Positions 1-8,639 are shown, numbered from the stretch's first letter. The stretch: 28,670 nucleotides of DNA from an uncultured Methanobrevibacter sp. (GCA_900319985.1 ONQL01000049.1:1-28670), one strand, 5' to 3'. The notes: generated by a model from the sequence alone, not told the origin. Numbers and translations are program-made.

Positions 1-2480
1 GCACCACCATTTTTAACAGCAGAGTTATTTATAAAGTTACAATCATCAACCAAACCGTTGGAACCAGTCCAAATAACAGCACCACCACAACCAGACTCAC
101 CATAAGGACCAGTTGCAGTACCTAAAGCACGATTATCAGTGAAATTAGAACCTATAATAGTACCATTAGTACCAAACCAGTAAACAGCACCACCATTAGC
201 ACCAGCAACATTATTCACAAATGAAGAATTCTCAATCCTACCATTTGAAGCACCATCATGCCAATCAACAGCACCACCATTAACAGCAGCAGAGTTATTT
301 TCAAAGCGAGAATTACTAAATGTAGTATTATCACATTCACTTCCATTAATATTATCTAAATAAACCGCACCACCATTCTTAGCAGCAGTATTATTCACAA
401 AGATACAATCATCAACCAAACCATTGGAACCAGTCCAAACAACGGCACCACCTTCACCAGAACGACCATAAGTACCATTTACAATACCCAAAGCACAATT
501 ATCAGTGAAATTTGAACCGCTAATAGTACCATTAGTACCATACCAGTAAACAGCACCACCATTAGCATCGGCAGTGTTATTTGTGAAGGTACAATTTAAA
601 ATTCTACCCTTAGTAGCTCCTTCGTGCCAATCGATAGCACCACCATTAACTGAAGCGGAGTTATTTTCAAAATTACATCTAGCGAACTCACCATCATGTG
701 AATTTTCTAAAAATACAGCTCCACCCAATCCTTCCATAACTGTCAAATTGGTTACGGAATTGTGTGTGAAATTACTATCGAAAATATTGGTTACGTTACC
801 TGCGATATATACCGCACCACCTTTTACAGCAGTGTTATCATCAAATGTGGAATCTGAAATATTAACATTGTTACCCTCAATGTAAAATGCACCACCACCA
901 ATACTAGTATTTCCATATTTAGCATTAGCATGGTTATCTGTGAAATTACTTGAAGTTACATTAATGTCATGTCCTACAATGTAAATCGCTCCACCGGCAG
1001 TTTTTGAATTTTTCAAAACATCCGGCAAATCATATTTCAGGTCATGAGTTGCATTGTTATTTTCAAATAGAGAATTTTTAATAACAGTATTCTCTCCAGC
1101 AATATAACCAGATCCACCTTTTATTGCGTGATTGTATGTGAAATTAGATTCATCTATTAAAGTAGATCCGCCTTCAAAGTAGAAAGCACCACCCTTGATT
1201 GCTTCATTATCCTTAAATGAGGAATTGAATATGAAGTTGTCTGAACCGTTTACAGCAACAGCACCACCTAAACCACCGTTTTCATATTTAGCAACAGCAG
1301 TATTATTAGTGAAAGTGGAATTAATTATATTAACATCACCACCTTGGATTGCAACACCACCACCGAAAGTAGTGAGTTTGTCTAATTCTGTGCTTACTGA
1401 AAATCTTAAATCATGAGTTGCAGTATTGTTATCTAATTCACAACCTAAAATTGTAGTATTAAATGCATTAATAAAGACTGCACCACCTTGAATCGCACTA
1501 TTGGATGTGAAATTAGTATAATTAAGGGAGTTTAAAACACCATTAACATATACAGCCCCACCTTTAATAGCCTGATTCAAATCAAAGCTGACATCAGTAA
1601 TTTTAGTATCATAACCGTTTACAGCAACAGCACCACCAAGACCGCCATCAGGATTGACTCCAATAGCATTGTTTTCAGAGAATAATAAATTATCCAATAA
1701 GGTGTTGTTACCTACAATATCAATAGCACCCCCTTCAGCAGGTACACTATCAAATATAGGATTTAAGTTGTAAGTTAGGTTATGTGTAGCATTATTGTAC
1801 TTGAATTGTGAATTTACAACAGTTGTGTTAACACCATTAACATAAGCTGCACCACCTTTAATAGCTCTATTATATGTAAAGTTAGCATTGTAAATAGTGG
1901 TATTAGTACCATTTACATATAGTGCACCACCCCTGATAGCTTCATTATCATTAAATATATTATCAGTAATATTTGTATGATAACCATCAATAGCAATAGC
2001 ACCACCAAGACCACCAGTAGGATTAATACCTATAGCAGCATTGTATGTAAAGTTATTATAAACTATAGTAGCATAATCACCTTTAACAGCGATAGCACCA
2101 CCTTTAGTAGTTAAGTTAATTACTGAACTAGAATTGAAAGATAGACTATGTGTTGCATTATTATCATAGAATGTATTACCAGTAATGTTAGTATTAGCAC
2201 CGTTAATGAATATTGAACCACCTTGAACAGCATTGTTTGTTGTGAAGTACATATCTTTTACAGTAACATTAGCACCATCAACATATATAGCACCACCTCT
2301 AACTGCTTCATTCAAAGTAAATTGACCATCATATATGGTAGTATTACCACCTTCTATAGCAATAGCACCACCAAGACCACCATTAATAGATCCTGAAGCA
2401 GTATTTCTTCTGAAAGTATTATTACCAGTTACTACCACATTATTACCATTGATATAGATACCGCCACCCATAGTCCAAAG
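1..2480 (-). repeat. 122-123-codon super-repeat inside the giant adhesin
   Basis: Above the basic beta-helix repeat of about 24-25 residues there is a higher-order period. The segment coding GGLGGA(I/V)A recurs with landmarks near 1261, 1630, 1999 and 2365, that is 369, 369 and 366 bases apart. Nearer the left edge, bases 1-320 repeat bases 367-690 with an offset of exactly 366 and high DNA similarity. Each super-repeat holds four GGA-type motifs, with one longer insert that usually contains a NNATH motif. All offsets are multiples of three, so the reading frame is kept. Confidence 0.85.
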
Positions 2481-4508
2481 ATTTTCAGCACCAGGTTTGA
2501 TTAAATCAATTTCACGAGTGACAAGGTTGTCCTCGAATGTTGAATTATAAACCTCAGTGTTTTGACCTTGAATATAGATAGCACCACCTTGAATAGCATT
2601 GTTTTCTTTTGCAGTGATTTTATCAAGAGTTATATCATTACCTGCAATATAAACAGCACCACCTTGAACAGCAGTGTTATTGTACAGGTTTATATTTGAA
2701 GCGTCGACATTGTTACCCTCAATATAAACACCACCACCTAATGTAGCATCGTTTTTTGTGAAATTAACATTGACAAAATCTGGATTTTGACCTAAGAGGT
2801 ATAAAGCTCCACCAAAACCAGTTGTAAAACCAGTTGTAGAATAATTACCTTCAGCAACATTACTTTCAAAGGAAGTATCAAAAACGTTTACATTGTTACT
2901 TTCAACATACATAGCTCCACCGGAAGTAACTTTAGAAGAATTATCACTAATTTTACTTCCCAGATTATGAGTTGCAGTGTTATTTGTAAATGTTGAGTTG
3001 TCTACAGTTGCATCATGACCCTCAATATAAACTGCACCACCTTGAATAGCCTTATTTTCAACAAATTTTGAATCATATATACTAGCATTGAAACCTACAA
3101 TTTGTATTGCTCCTCCAATAGGTGCAGAATTATTTGTAAATTTACAGTTAGTAATATTTGAATAATTACCTATAATATATATTGCACCACCGGATTGATT
3201 TTGAGCAATATTATTCTCAAATCTACAGTTTACAACAGTAGTATAATCGGCCACCTTCAGTTGATTATTTTCTGTATCTGTATGAATATCCATAGCTCCA
3301 CCAAATTTTTCAGCGAAGTTATTGATAAATGTACAGTTATCTATGTAATTATTAGGTCCAATAAAAGCAATAGCACCACCACCTCCAGCTCTAAGATGTC
3401 TCCAGATACTATTTCCATAAGCTTTATTTCCTATGAAGGTAGTATTATAAACTTTCATTGTACCCTTGTGACATTCAATAGCAGCACCATATCTTGCAGA
3501 GTTATTCTCCATATGACAATTGGATATAATAACATTTTCTGCATTTACACATAAAGCTGCACCGTGTGTTGCATTGGTGTTATTGATAAATGTATTATTA
3601 TCTATAACAGCACCATCACAGCTAACTTTCATACATAAACCTAATGAATTTGAGTTAGAATCATTGATATTATTACAAGTTCCCTTATTGTTTTCGAACA
3701 AATTATTCTTAGCTATGAAATTAGTCGAACCACTAGGGACAGCCACTATAACTGAAGCAGTATTATTGGAGAATACACAATTTTCTATAGTAACTCCATT
3801 AGAATTTCCATTATAATTTATAATATAACACTTCATATATACTGTATTATTTGCAAAAGTACAGTTATAAAATGAAACCGCACCACTAGCAGAAATCACA
3901 TGCCCTCTTCCAGGTAAATTTTTACCCTTGGTGTCATTAGAATAAAAATAATGATTTACAAAATTAACACCATTAATTATAGAATTTGACGAAAATTTAA
4001 TCCTAGGTATATCACCGCTTTGTGTACTTGGAATTTGATATCCAGAAAGGTCTAGTGTAGCCTTTATACCATCAGTAGTATTATAACCTCCATAAATGGT
4101 AACATCCTTAGGTATAGAAATACTTGAAGAAAAACTACCGCCATATGTCGAACCATTCAGGAAAATAGTTTTCCCTCCTGCATTGCTAACTAGATTAATA
4201 AAGTCAGTCATTGGCTTAGTATTTGAAGAATTACCTAAAACATTATTCTCATTGGAAGCACCTAAAACACTACTTTTAGAGCTTACGCTAATACTGTTTT
4301 TAATGTCTGCAGAGTCATTCAACTCATCTTTTACATCATTAACTTGATTACTAATTACATTATCATCAACTATTTGATTATTAACTGTATTAACATCAGT
4401 TGTTTGTGTTAAATTAAAGTCATTATCATTTTCAAGCGCACAAGACGCCTGAATAGTAAACATAAGAATAACTATAGCCATTATCACGATTAACTTTTTG
4501 CCTTTCAT
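1..4508 (-). CDS. Giant adhesin-like protein, beta-helix repeats (3' end outside window)
   Basis: The frame is open without a stop from the ATG at 4508 down to the left edge, giving at least 1502 codons; the C-terminus and any cell-wall anchor lie outside. The first residues (MKGKKLIVIMAIVILMFTIQ) form a signal peptide, so the product is exported. A Thr/Asn/Val-rich linker follows, then from about residue 95 a long series of repeats of the type GGAIYI-(x)n-F-x-NN-x-A, the pattern of polymorphic-membrane-protein/pectate-lyase-like right-handed beta-helices seen in Methanobrevibacter adhesin-like proteins. Start choice: a strong ribosome binding site (GGGGGTGA on the minus strand, 4518-4525) sits 9 nt upstream. 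The expected role is surface attachment to other microbes or host material; this is inferred from the family. Many short plus-strand reading frames here are shadows of this repeat. Confidence 0.93.
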   Translation of the reverse strand, partial: MKGKKLIVIMAIVILMFTIQASCALENDNDFNLTQTTDVNTVNNQIVDDNVISNQVNDVKDELNDSADIKNSISVSSKSSVLGASNENNVLGNSSNTKPMTDFINLVSNAGGKTIFLNGSTYGGSFSSSISIPKDVTIYGGYNTTDGIKATLDLSGYQIPSTQSGDIPRIKFSSNSIINGVNFVNHYFYSNDTKGKNLPGRGHVISASGAVSFYNCTFANNTVYMKCYIINYNGNSNGVTIENCVFSNNTASVIVAVPSGSTNFIAKNNLFENNKGTCNNINDSNSNSLGLCMKVSCDGAVIDNNTFINNTNATHGAALCVNAENVIISNCHMENNSARYGAAIECHKGTMKVYNTTFIGNKAYGNSIWRHLRAGGGGAIAFIGPNNYIDNCTFINNFAEKFGGAMDIHTDTENNQLKVADYTTVVNCRFENNIAQNQSGGAIYIIGNYSNITNCKFTNNSAPIGGAIQIVGFNASIYDSKFVENKAIQGGAVYIEGHDATVDNSTFTNNTATHNLGSKISDNSSKVTSGGAMYVESNNVNVFDTSFESNVAEGNYSTTGFTTGFGGALYLLGQNPDFVNVNFTKNDATLGGGVYIEGNNVDASNINLYNNTAVQGGAVYIAGNDITLDKITAKENNAIQGGAIYIQGQNTEVYNSTFEDNLVTREIDLIKPGAENLWTMGGGIYINGNNVVVTGNNTFRRNTASGSINGGLGGAIAIEGGNTTIYDGQFTLNEAVRGGAIYVDGANVTVKDMYFTTNNAVQGGSIFINGANTNITGNTFYDNNATHSLSFNSSSVINLTTKGGAIAVKGDYATIVYNNFTYNAAIGINPTGGLGGAIAIDGYHTNITDNIFNDNEAIRGGALYVNGTNTTIYNANFTYNRAIKGGAAYVNGVNTTVVNSQFKYNNATHNLTYNLNPIFDSVPAEGGAIDIVGNNTLLDNLLFSENNAIGVNPDGGLGGAVAVNGYDTKITDVSFDLNQAIKGGAVYVNGVLNSLNYTNFTSNSAIQGGAVFINAFNTTILGCELDNNTATHDLRFSVSTELDKLTTFGGGVAIQGGDVNIINSTFTNNTAVAKYENGGLGGAVAVNGSDNFIFNSSFKDNEAIKGGAFYFEGGSTLIDESNFTYNHAIKGGSGYIAGENTVIKNSLFENNNATHDLKYDLPDVLKNSKTAGGAIYIVGHDINVTSSNFTDNHANAKYGNTSIGGGAFYIEGNNVNISDSTFDDNTAVKGGAVYIAGNVTNIFDSNFTHNSVTNLTVMEGLGGAVFLENSHDGEFARCNFENNSASVNGGAIDWHEGATKGRILNCTFTNNTADANGGAVYWYGTNGTISGSNFTDNCALGIVNGTYGRSGEGGAVVWTGSNGLVDDCIFVNNTAAKNGGAVYLDNINGSECDNTTFSNSRFENNSAAVNGGAVDWHDGASNGRIENSSFVNNVAGANGGAVYWFGTNGTIIGSNFTDNRALGTATGPYGESGCGGAVIWTGSNGLVDDCNFINNSAVKNGG

Positions 4509-4549
4509 TTTTCGTTTTCACCCCCTGATCCAGTCAATTAATAAAAATT

Positions 4550-4577
4550 GAATAATCTCGGCAAACTAAGATTATTC
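4550..4577. promoter_or_regulatory. Perfect 9-bp dyad in the adhesin leader
   Basis: GAATAATCT (4550-4558) and AGATTATTC (4569-4577) form a perfect inverted repeat around a 10-nt spacer. It lies between the likely TATA elements (4581-4608) and the adhesin ribosome binding site, so it is either an operator at the transcription start or a hairpin in the 5' leader of the adhesin mRNA. Confidence 0.5.
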
Positions 4578-4580
4578 TTT

Positions 4581-4608
4581 TATATTTATATTCTTCCAAA
4601 TATAAATA
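4581..4608 (-). promoter_or_regulatory. Candidate TATA elements for the giant adhesin
   Basis: On the minus strand two TATA-like elements are seen, TATTTATA (4601-4608) and TATAAATATA (4581-4590), 73-100 nt upstream of the adhesin ATG. Either would place transcription start at or near the 4550-4577 dyad. Which one is used cannot be decided from sequence. Confidence 0.4.
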
Positions 4609-4770
4609 GTTTAGCATATATAAAACAAAAAATAGACCATTTATGAGTAAATAAAAGATTACATTATAACATCAACATCAATAATCCTATAAATTATTGA
4701 ACAATTAACATTATATTGCAACTGTTAAAAAAAATTATTCATTTAATAAAAAATTAAATAAAAAGTTAAA

Positions 4771-4808
4771 TTAATGAATTTAATTTGTTCATCACCAATT
4801 AACAGATA
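4771..4808 (-). repeat. Duplicated copy of the 3' end of the bile salt hydrolase gene
   Basis: These 38 bases match 4885-4922 with a single difference (4795 versus 4909), an offset of 114. The matched part codes the last dozen residues of the hydrolase, so a copy of the gene tail lies downstream of the gene in the 372-base stretch 4509-4880. The flanks (A-rich runs and a CATTTAATAAA-like segment) also resemble each other loosely. No gene is seen in 4621-4880 otherwise. Confidence 0.85.
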
Positions 4809-4868
4809 TACAAAATCATGAAATTATTAAACAAATATTTATTACAACATTTAATAAATCATTCATTT

Positions 4869-4879
4869 AAAAAAAAAAA
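4869..4879 (-). terminator. T-tract after bile salt hydrolase
   Basis: A run of 11 A on the plus strand (T in the minus-strand transcript) starts 2 nt after the stop codon. Archaeal RNA polymerase terminates at such T-tracts; no stable hairpin precedes it. Confidence 0.45.
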
Positions 4880-4880
4880 G

Positions 4881-5861
4881 TTAATTAATGAATTTAATTT
4901 GTTCATCACTAATTAACAGATAATTAATCAAATCCTTTGAATTCAAATCCTCATTGGTCAAACTGACGGCAGTTATTTGCGAATTATTGTATGTTCTGTA
5001 ATATAAAATCCCATCATTGGTGTTGTAACAGGATGTGTAAATGGTATATTCAAACAAATCCGGATCATCGATGAATGTGCAACCGTTCTGCTGTTCGACA
5101 GAGCCGAGAATATGGAAGAACTGGCTGACGCTACTTGTCTCATCTCCTGAAGAGTGTGAATTTGCACGTGTAAATGCTACCTTTGCAAATCTTGAGGATG
5201 ACGACAAATCTCCCGGAAGACCGATTGCACCCATGCCCCTTGAATATTCATCCAAATCAATGCTTCCGCCAAAGGTATTTTCAGGATTTCTATTGGACAG
5301 GTTTCTATAATTATTTAAAGTGAATAGCTGTTTATCGAAAGGAGGATTATTGGTTAAAACACCTACAGGATTGTCACATATCTTCAATCCATCTTCCAAC
5401 GGTTCAACCACAATGGATTTGCCGCTATTGTCAGACAACATCCAGTGAAGTGGAGATAATGGAAGCTCATCGGCAAAGTTAATGTCAACAAGATTAATTT
5501 CACCAAGTAATTTTCGGGCTTCAAACACTGTAGATGCACTGCTTAGTATATATGGAATCAACTCAAAAGGGGCAATATTAACCATATTTTTTTCACAGCC
5601 ATTGTATACTGCATTACCTTCAAAGTTCAGTCCTGCAATAGACAATCCCTTTTCGTTGCATGCATCATAATATAGGGGATACTCATCAATGCCTGCAGCA
5701 ATTCCGATTATGGCATAATGACTTTTAACGTCATCGATTTTTCTGTATTTGAACTCATAATTTCTAGGAGTTATTGTTACCCGTTCATTATATGAAATCT
5801 CATAATCAAAATTGCGTCCAAAATAATGCTTATCTGTAATATAATTGCTTGCGGTACACAT
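4881..5861 (-). CDS. bsh: Choloylglycine hydrolase / bile salt hydrolase
   Basis: A 326-residue Ntn-hydrolase of the choloylglycine hydrolase (penicillin V acylase) family, which cleaves the amide bond of glycine- or taurine-conjugated bile salts. The family nucleophile is Cys2, exposed when Met1 is removed. The protein starting at 5861 begins MCTASNY, exactly as the family requires, and AGGTGA lies a few bases upstream. A longer reading with a TTG start at 5876 would bury the cysteine and is rejected. Other family active-site positions are visible: Arg16 and Asp19 (FGRNFDY), Asn79 (GLNF), Asn172 (TNNPPF) and Arg224 (SSRFAK). No signal peptide is seen, so it should act in the cytoplasm. The gene starts 4 nt after the nadV-like frame ends, and its ribosome binding site overlaps that stop codon, so the two are co-transcribed. 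Bile salts imply an animal gut host. Substrate preference cannot be read from sequence. Confidence 0.92.
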   Translation of the reverse strand: MCTASNYITDKHYFGRNFDYEISYNERVTITPRNYEFKYRKIDDVKSHYAIIGIAAGIDEYPLYYDACNEKGLSIAGLNFEGNAVYNGCEKNMVNIAPFELIPYILSSASTVFEARKLLGEINLVDINFADELPLSPLHWMLSDNSGKSIVVEPLEDGLKICDNPVGVLTNNPPFDKQLFTLNNYRNLSNRNPENTFGGSIDLDEYSRGMGAIGLPGDLSSSSRFAKVAFTRANSHSSGDETSSVSQFFHILGSVEQQNGCTFIDDPDLFEYTIYTSCYNTNDGILYYRTYNNSQITAVSLTNEDLNSKDLINYLLISDEQIKFIN

Positions 5862-5865
5862 ATTT

Positions 5866-7246
5866 TCACCTGCCAAAATTTGAATACATCAATGCTCTTG
5901 ATTTAATTTCCCCAAAAGTATCCTCAATCAACAAATCACCATTCTTAAATACAGTCTGAAGACAATCAACACCGTTACTGTCTATTGGAACTGTTTTAAA
6001 TGAATTGTTTTCATTGATTAATTTAAACCTTCCTGTTTTTGACTTTTTACTTGAATCCAGAGGGTTTTTAAATATGTCATGCCATACTCCATCCCTCAAT
6101 TGTGCTGAACATTTGAATGCATTTCTTTGAGTGTCACGGGTTAGCGATGAGTGAAGACCGCCACCCATACCAAAGATAATATTTTGAGCGGCCCAACCGT
6201 TGGATTTCATTGCAAACAGTATATCCCTAATTTTGTGATAGTTCAAGCCGTCTCCCCACAAAAGACCAATGTTCAAGTCAAAAACCTTGTATCCTTTATC
6301 TGTCAAATGGGAGCCGAAACCCTGTGAAAGCAGATTCAAACAGTCAATTGTTGTTGAAACAGGTTCTCCACTATCAGGTCTGAATACAACCTTATTGCCT
6401 TCACCATCCAGGAAATTTAAGATAGCTTCATTCAGTTCGCTTCCTGACTTTCCCGCTTCGATTAAAAAATTCCTATAATCATATGAGTCAATTACTATGG
6501 ATAGGATTCCTTCCCTTGCATTATCTATAACATTCATAATCTGGTCAAATTCGCCTTCAGGACCAAGTGAAGTCATGACACTGTGTTCTGTTGCCTGAAC
6601 CGAAAATCCATATAAGTTGGAATCGTTATAATAATTTTCAGGAATTGTCAATGCGGGAATAGTGTCGGTACCTGAAAAGCTAAGAAGATGAGCAGATCCG
6701 CAAAGCATTGATGATTCTGTTGATGTTGCTCCCCGATATCCGAAATCATGAAGCATAAAGTCCAGATTATCCTTTTGAGAACCTGTAACATCCAGATAAA
6801 AATTTGATAGTTTTCTGACTTCCGCAGACAGTGTTGCAACAGTTGAAGGATACCAAACCTGAAGCAGAAGTGATTCAAGATAATTCACCAGCCAGTATGA
6901 TTTCCTGTCAGTGTTTTCAACAGTCATCAAAACATTGCTGACATCCACAGGAGTTCCTTCAGCAACTGCCTTGATTTCAATAGGAAGTTTGCCCTCGTAT
7001 TCATCAAGGATATACTCCCAGCCTTCCTTGTTGAAAATGCCTTCCCCTATATGGGCTGATATGAGCTTATCCGCTTCGTCAATTTTTTCCTGAGTTACTA
7101 CAGACCCTTCCAAATACTTTTTAATTATATACTGGAGTCCGTAAAAAATTGTTTTATTGAACTCAGCACCTACCCTGCTTTCAAGGTATGAATAAATCTT
7201 TTCAGTGCCTACTATCAGTTAAAAGACAAATGTTGTTTTCAATCAT
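5866..7246 (-). pseudogene. nadV: Nicotinamide phosphoribosyltransferase, frameshifted at the N-terminus
   Basis: NAMPT/NadV makes nicotinamide mononucleotide from nicotinamide and PRPP for NAD salvage. Most of the protein is clear: GTEKIYSYLESR, FYGLQY, PIEIKAV, FTVENTD-like MTVENTD, HDFGYRG, GTDT, ATEHSV, RPDSGEP, GDG, GMGGGL and KCSA. Upstream, the ATG at 7246 starts MIENNICLLTDS, the expected family N-terminus, but this frame stops at 7202-7204. Between the codon for TDS and the codon for GTEK a single base remains where the family has about 11 residues (YKxxHYKQYPP), so about 32 bases seem deleted and the frame is shifted. The lost segment includes the tyrosine (Tyr18 of human NAMPT) that stacks on nicotinamide. 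The in-frame remainder could start only at TTG 7113, lacking about 50 N-terminal residues. The C-terminal body is otherwise intact, so the loss looks recent. A compensating start or a sequencing error are alternatives. Confidence 0.85.
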
Positions 7247-7280
7247 AATATCCCTTTTAAATTGATATATGATTGTTATA

Positions 7281-7290
7281 AAATATAAAT
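7281..7290 (-). promoter_or_regulatory. TATA element for the nadV-bsh unit
   Basis: ATTTATATTT on the minus strand lies about 35-44 nt upstream of the ATG at 7246, which predicts a short leader. A weak Shine-Dalgarno-like AAGGGAT precedes that ATG. If used, this promoter also drives bsh. Confidence 0.45.
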
Positions 7291-7302
7291 ATTGCTAAAA
7301 AA

Positions 7303-7320
7303 AAGAAAAAATAAGAAAAA
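7303..7320 (-). terminator. T-tract after rubrerythrin 1
   Basis: A purine run rich in A on the plus strand gives a T-rich tract directly after the rubrerythrin stop, and lies just upstream of the nadV promoter. No clear hairpin. Confidence 0.4.
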
Positions 7321-7325
7321 GGAAT

Positions 7326-7871
7326 CTAGATGTAACTAGTATCCTGTTTTCTGAAGTGTGCTTGTGGGTGATCACATAATGGGCAAACTTCAGGAGCTTC
7401 CTTACCATAATGGATGTATCCACAATTGTTACATTTCCATGCGATTTCTTCGTCCTTTTTAAATACAGTGCCTGCTTTGATTTTGTCAGCTAAAGCATTG
7501 TATCTGTCTTCGTGTGCCTTTTCAGTGGCACCTGCAGCATCAAACAAATCTGCTATATCATCAAAGCCTTCTTCACGAGCAGTTTCAGCGAATTCCTTAT
7601 ACATTGAAGTCCATTCGAAGTTTTCACCTGCTGCAGCATCTGCGAGATTGGTTTCAGTGTCAGGGACTTTGCCGCCGTTCAATAATTTGAACCAAATTTT
7701 TGCATGTTCTTTTTCATTGTCAGATGATTCTTGGAAAATCTCTTTTATTTCCACATAACCGTCCTTTTTAGCTTGAGAAGCATAAAATTCATATTTTACA
7801 CGTGCTTGTGATTCACCGGCAAGTGCTGCTTTTAAATTTTCTTCGGTTTTTGTTCCTTTTAAATCTGCCAT
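7326..7871 (-). CDS. rbr: Rubrerythrin (first of two paralogues)
   Basis: A 181-residue rubrerythrin. The N-terminal four-helix domain shows the di-iron ligands in the usual order: GESQARVKYEFYA, ESSDNEKEHAKIW, then EFAETAREEGF and GATEKAHEDRY. The C-terminal rubredoxin-like domain has CNNCGYIHYG and CPLCDHPQAHF. Rubrerythrins reduce hydrogen peroxide (and take part in oxygen tolerance) in anaerobes, in the cytoplasm. The start follows AGAGGT at 7880-7885. It lies 93 bases after the stop of a second rubrerythrin of identical length with the same N-terminus MADLKG, so the pair arose by tandem duplication. A TATA-like ATATATT in the gap suggests that it can be transcribed on its own. Confidence 0.95.
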   Translation of the reverse strand: MADLKGTKTEENLKAALAGESQARVKYEFYASQAKKDGYVEIKEIFQESSDNEKEHAKIWFKLLNGGKVPDTETNLADAAAGENFEWTSMYKEFAETAREEGFDDIADLFDAAGATEKAHEDRYNALADKIKAGTVFKKDEEIAWKCNNCGYIHYGKEAPEVCPLCDHPQAHFRKQDTSYI

Positions 7872-7937
7872 AATATCAAACCTCTAAATTAAAATATATT
7901 AAAAGACTATTTAAACATTTGGTGAGTAGTCAGTAAC

Positions 7938-7955
7938 TAAAAAAATAAAAAAAAA
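7938..7955 (-). terminator. T-tract after rubrerythrin 2
   Basis: Two A-runs on the plus strand, separated by one T, end 9 bases from the stop codon of rubrerythrin 2 and would give a T-rich transcript end. Confidence 0.4.
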
Positions 7956-7964
7956 GTTAAGAGC

Positions 7965-8510
7965 TTATTTAAAGTTAGTAGCTCTTTCTTCGAAGTGTGC
8001 TTTTGGAACTCCACAAACAGGACACATTTCAGGTGCTTGAGAACCTTTGAAAATGAATCCACAGTTTTCACATTTCCATTCAATTTCTTCTTCTTTTTTG
8101 AATACGGATTCTGCTTCAACATTTGCAAGTAAAGTTCTGTATCTTTCTTCATGTTCTTTTTCGATTGCACCAACTTTTTCAAATAAGAATGCAATTTTTG
8201 CAAATCCTTCTTCTTTAGCAGTTTCTGCGAATTCTTTGTACATGGAAGTCCATTCTTCGTTTTCACCGTCTGCTGCAGCATTTAAGTTTTCAATTGTGTC
8301 AGGAATTTCTTCATCATGTAACAATTTATACCAGATTTTTGCATGTTCTCTTTCGTTTTTGGAAGTTTCCATGAAAATATCGTGGATTTGAACATATCCT
8401 TCTTCTTTTGCCTTTGCAGCAAAGTATTGGTATTTGGTATGTGCTTGGGACTCACCAGCAAAAGCTGCTTGTAAGTTTGCTTCAGTTTTTGAACCTTTTA
8501 AATCTGCCAT
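7965..8510 (-). CDS. rbr: Rubrerythrin (second paralogue)
   Basis: A 181-residue rubrerythrin with the same layout as its neighbour: di-iron helices (GESQAHTKYQYFA, ETSKNEREHAKIW, EFAETAKEEGF, GAIEKEHEERY) and a rubredoxin-like end with CENCGFIFKG and CPVCGVPKAHF. It should reduce hydrogen peroxide using electrons from rubredoxin or a similar carrier. Start choice: the ATG at 8510 is preceded by GGAGATG at 8517-8523, and it gives the same length and MADLKG start as the paralogue; the ATG at 8525 is part of that ribosome-binding region. A 14-bp perfect palindrome upstream (8546-8559) suggests regulated expression. Confidence 0.95.
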   Translation of the reverse strand: MADLKGSKTEANLQAAFAGESQAHTKYQYFAAKAKEEGYVQIHDIFMETSKNEREHAKIWYKLLHDEEIPDTIENLNAAADGENEEWTSMYKEFAETAKEEGFAKIAFLFEKVGAIEKEHEERYRTLLANVEAESVFKKEEEIEWKCENCGFIFKGSQAPEMCPVCGVPKAHFEERATNFK

Positions 8511-8545
8511 TTTATACATCTCCATTATTAATAATTGAAGTATTT

Positions 8546-8559
8546 ATTCTATATAGAAT
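8546..8559. promoter_or_regulatory. 14-bp palindrome upstream of rubrerythrin 2
   Basis: ATTCTATATAGAAT is its own reverse complement. It lies between the TATA-like AATATATATT (8565-8574) and the ribosome binding site (8517-8523), where a repressor bound at the start of transcription would act. It may be the operator of a redox- or metal-sensing regulator; the regulator is not in the window. Confidence 0.5.
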
Positions 8560-8639
8560 GATAGAATATATATTAATCATCATTTAAAAATTTATTGAAA
8601 AATTTTTAAAATCGAGTCATTACACACTATGAAAACATT

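Noticed and set aside
1..700. Repeated blocks resembling a CRISPR array or satellite DNA
   Set aside because: The blocks keep a multiple-of-three spacing and read as one open beta-helix protein on the minus strand; units are not separated by unique spacers.
574..4347. Several plus-strand reading frames of 73-119 codons
   Set aside because: They are the antisense shadow of the giant adhesin, with biased composition and no ribosome binding sites.
5862..5876. Longer bile salt hydrolase from a TTG at 5876
   Set aside because: It would place five residues before the catalytic cysteine, and the ribosome binding site fits the ATG at 5861.
8511..8525. Rubrerythrin start at 8525
   Set aside because: This ATG lies in the ribosome binding region of the ATG at 8510, which matches the paralogue's start and length.
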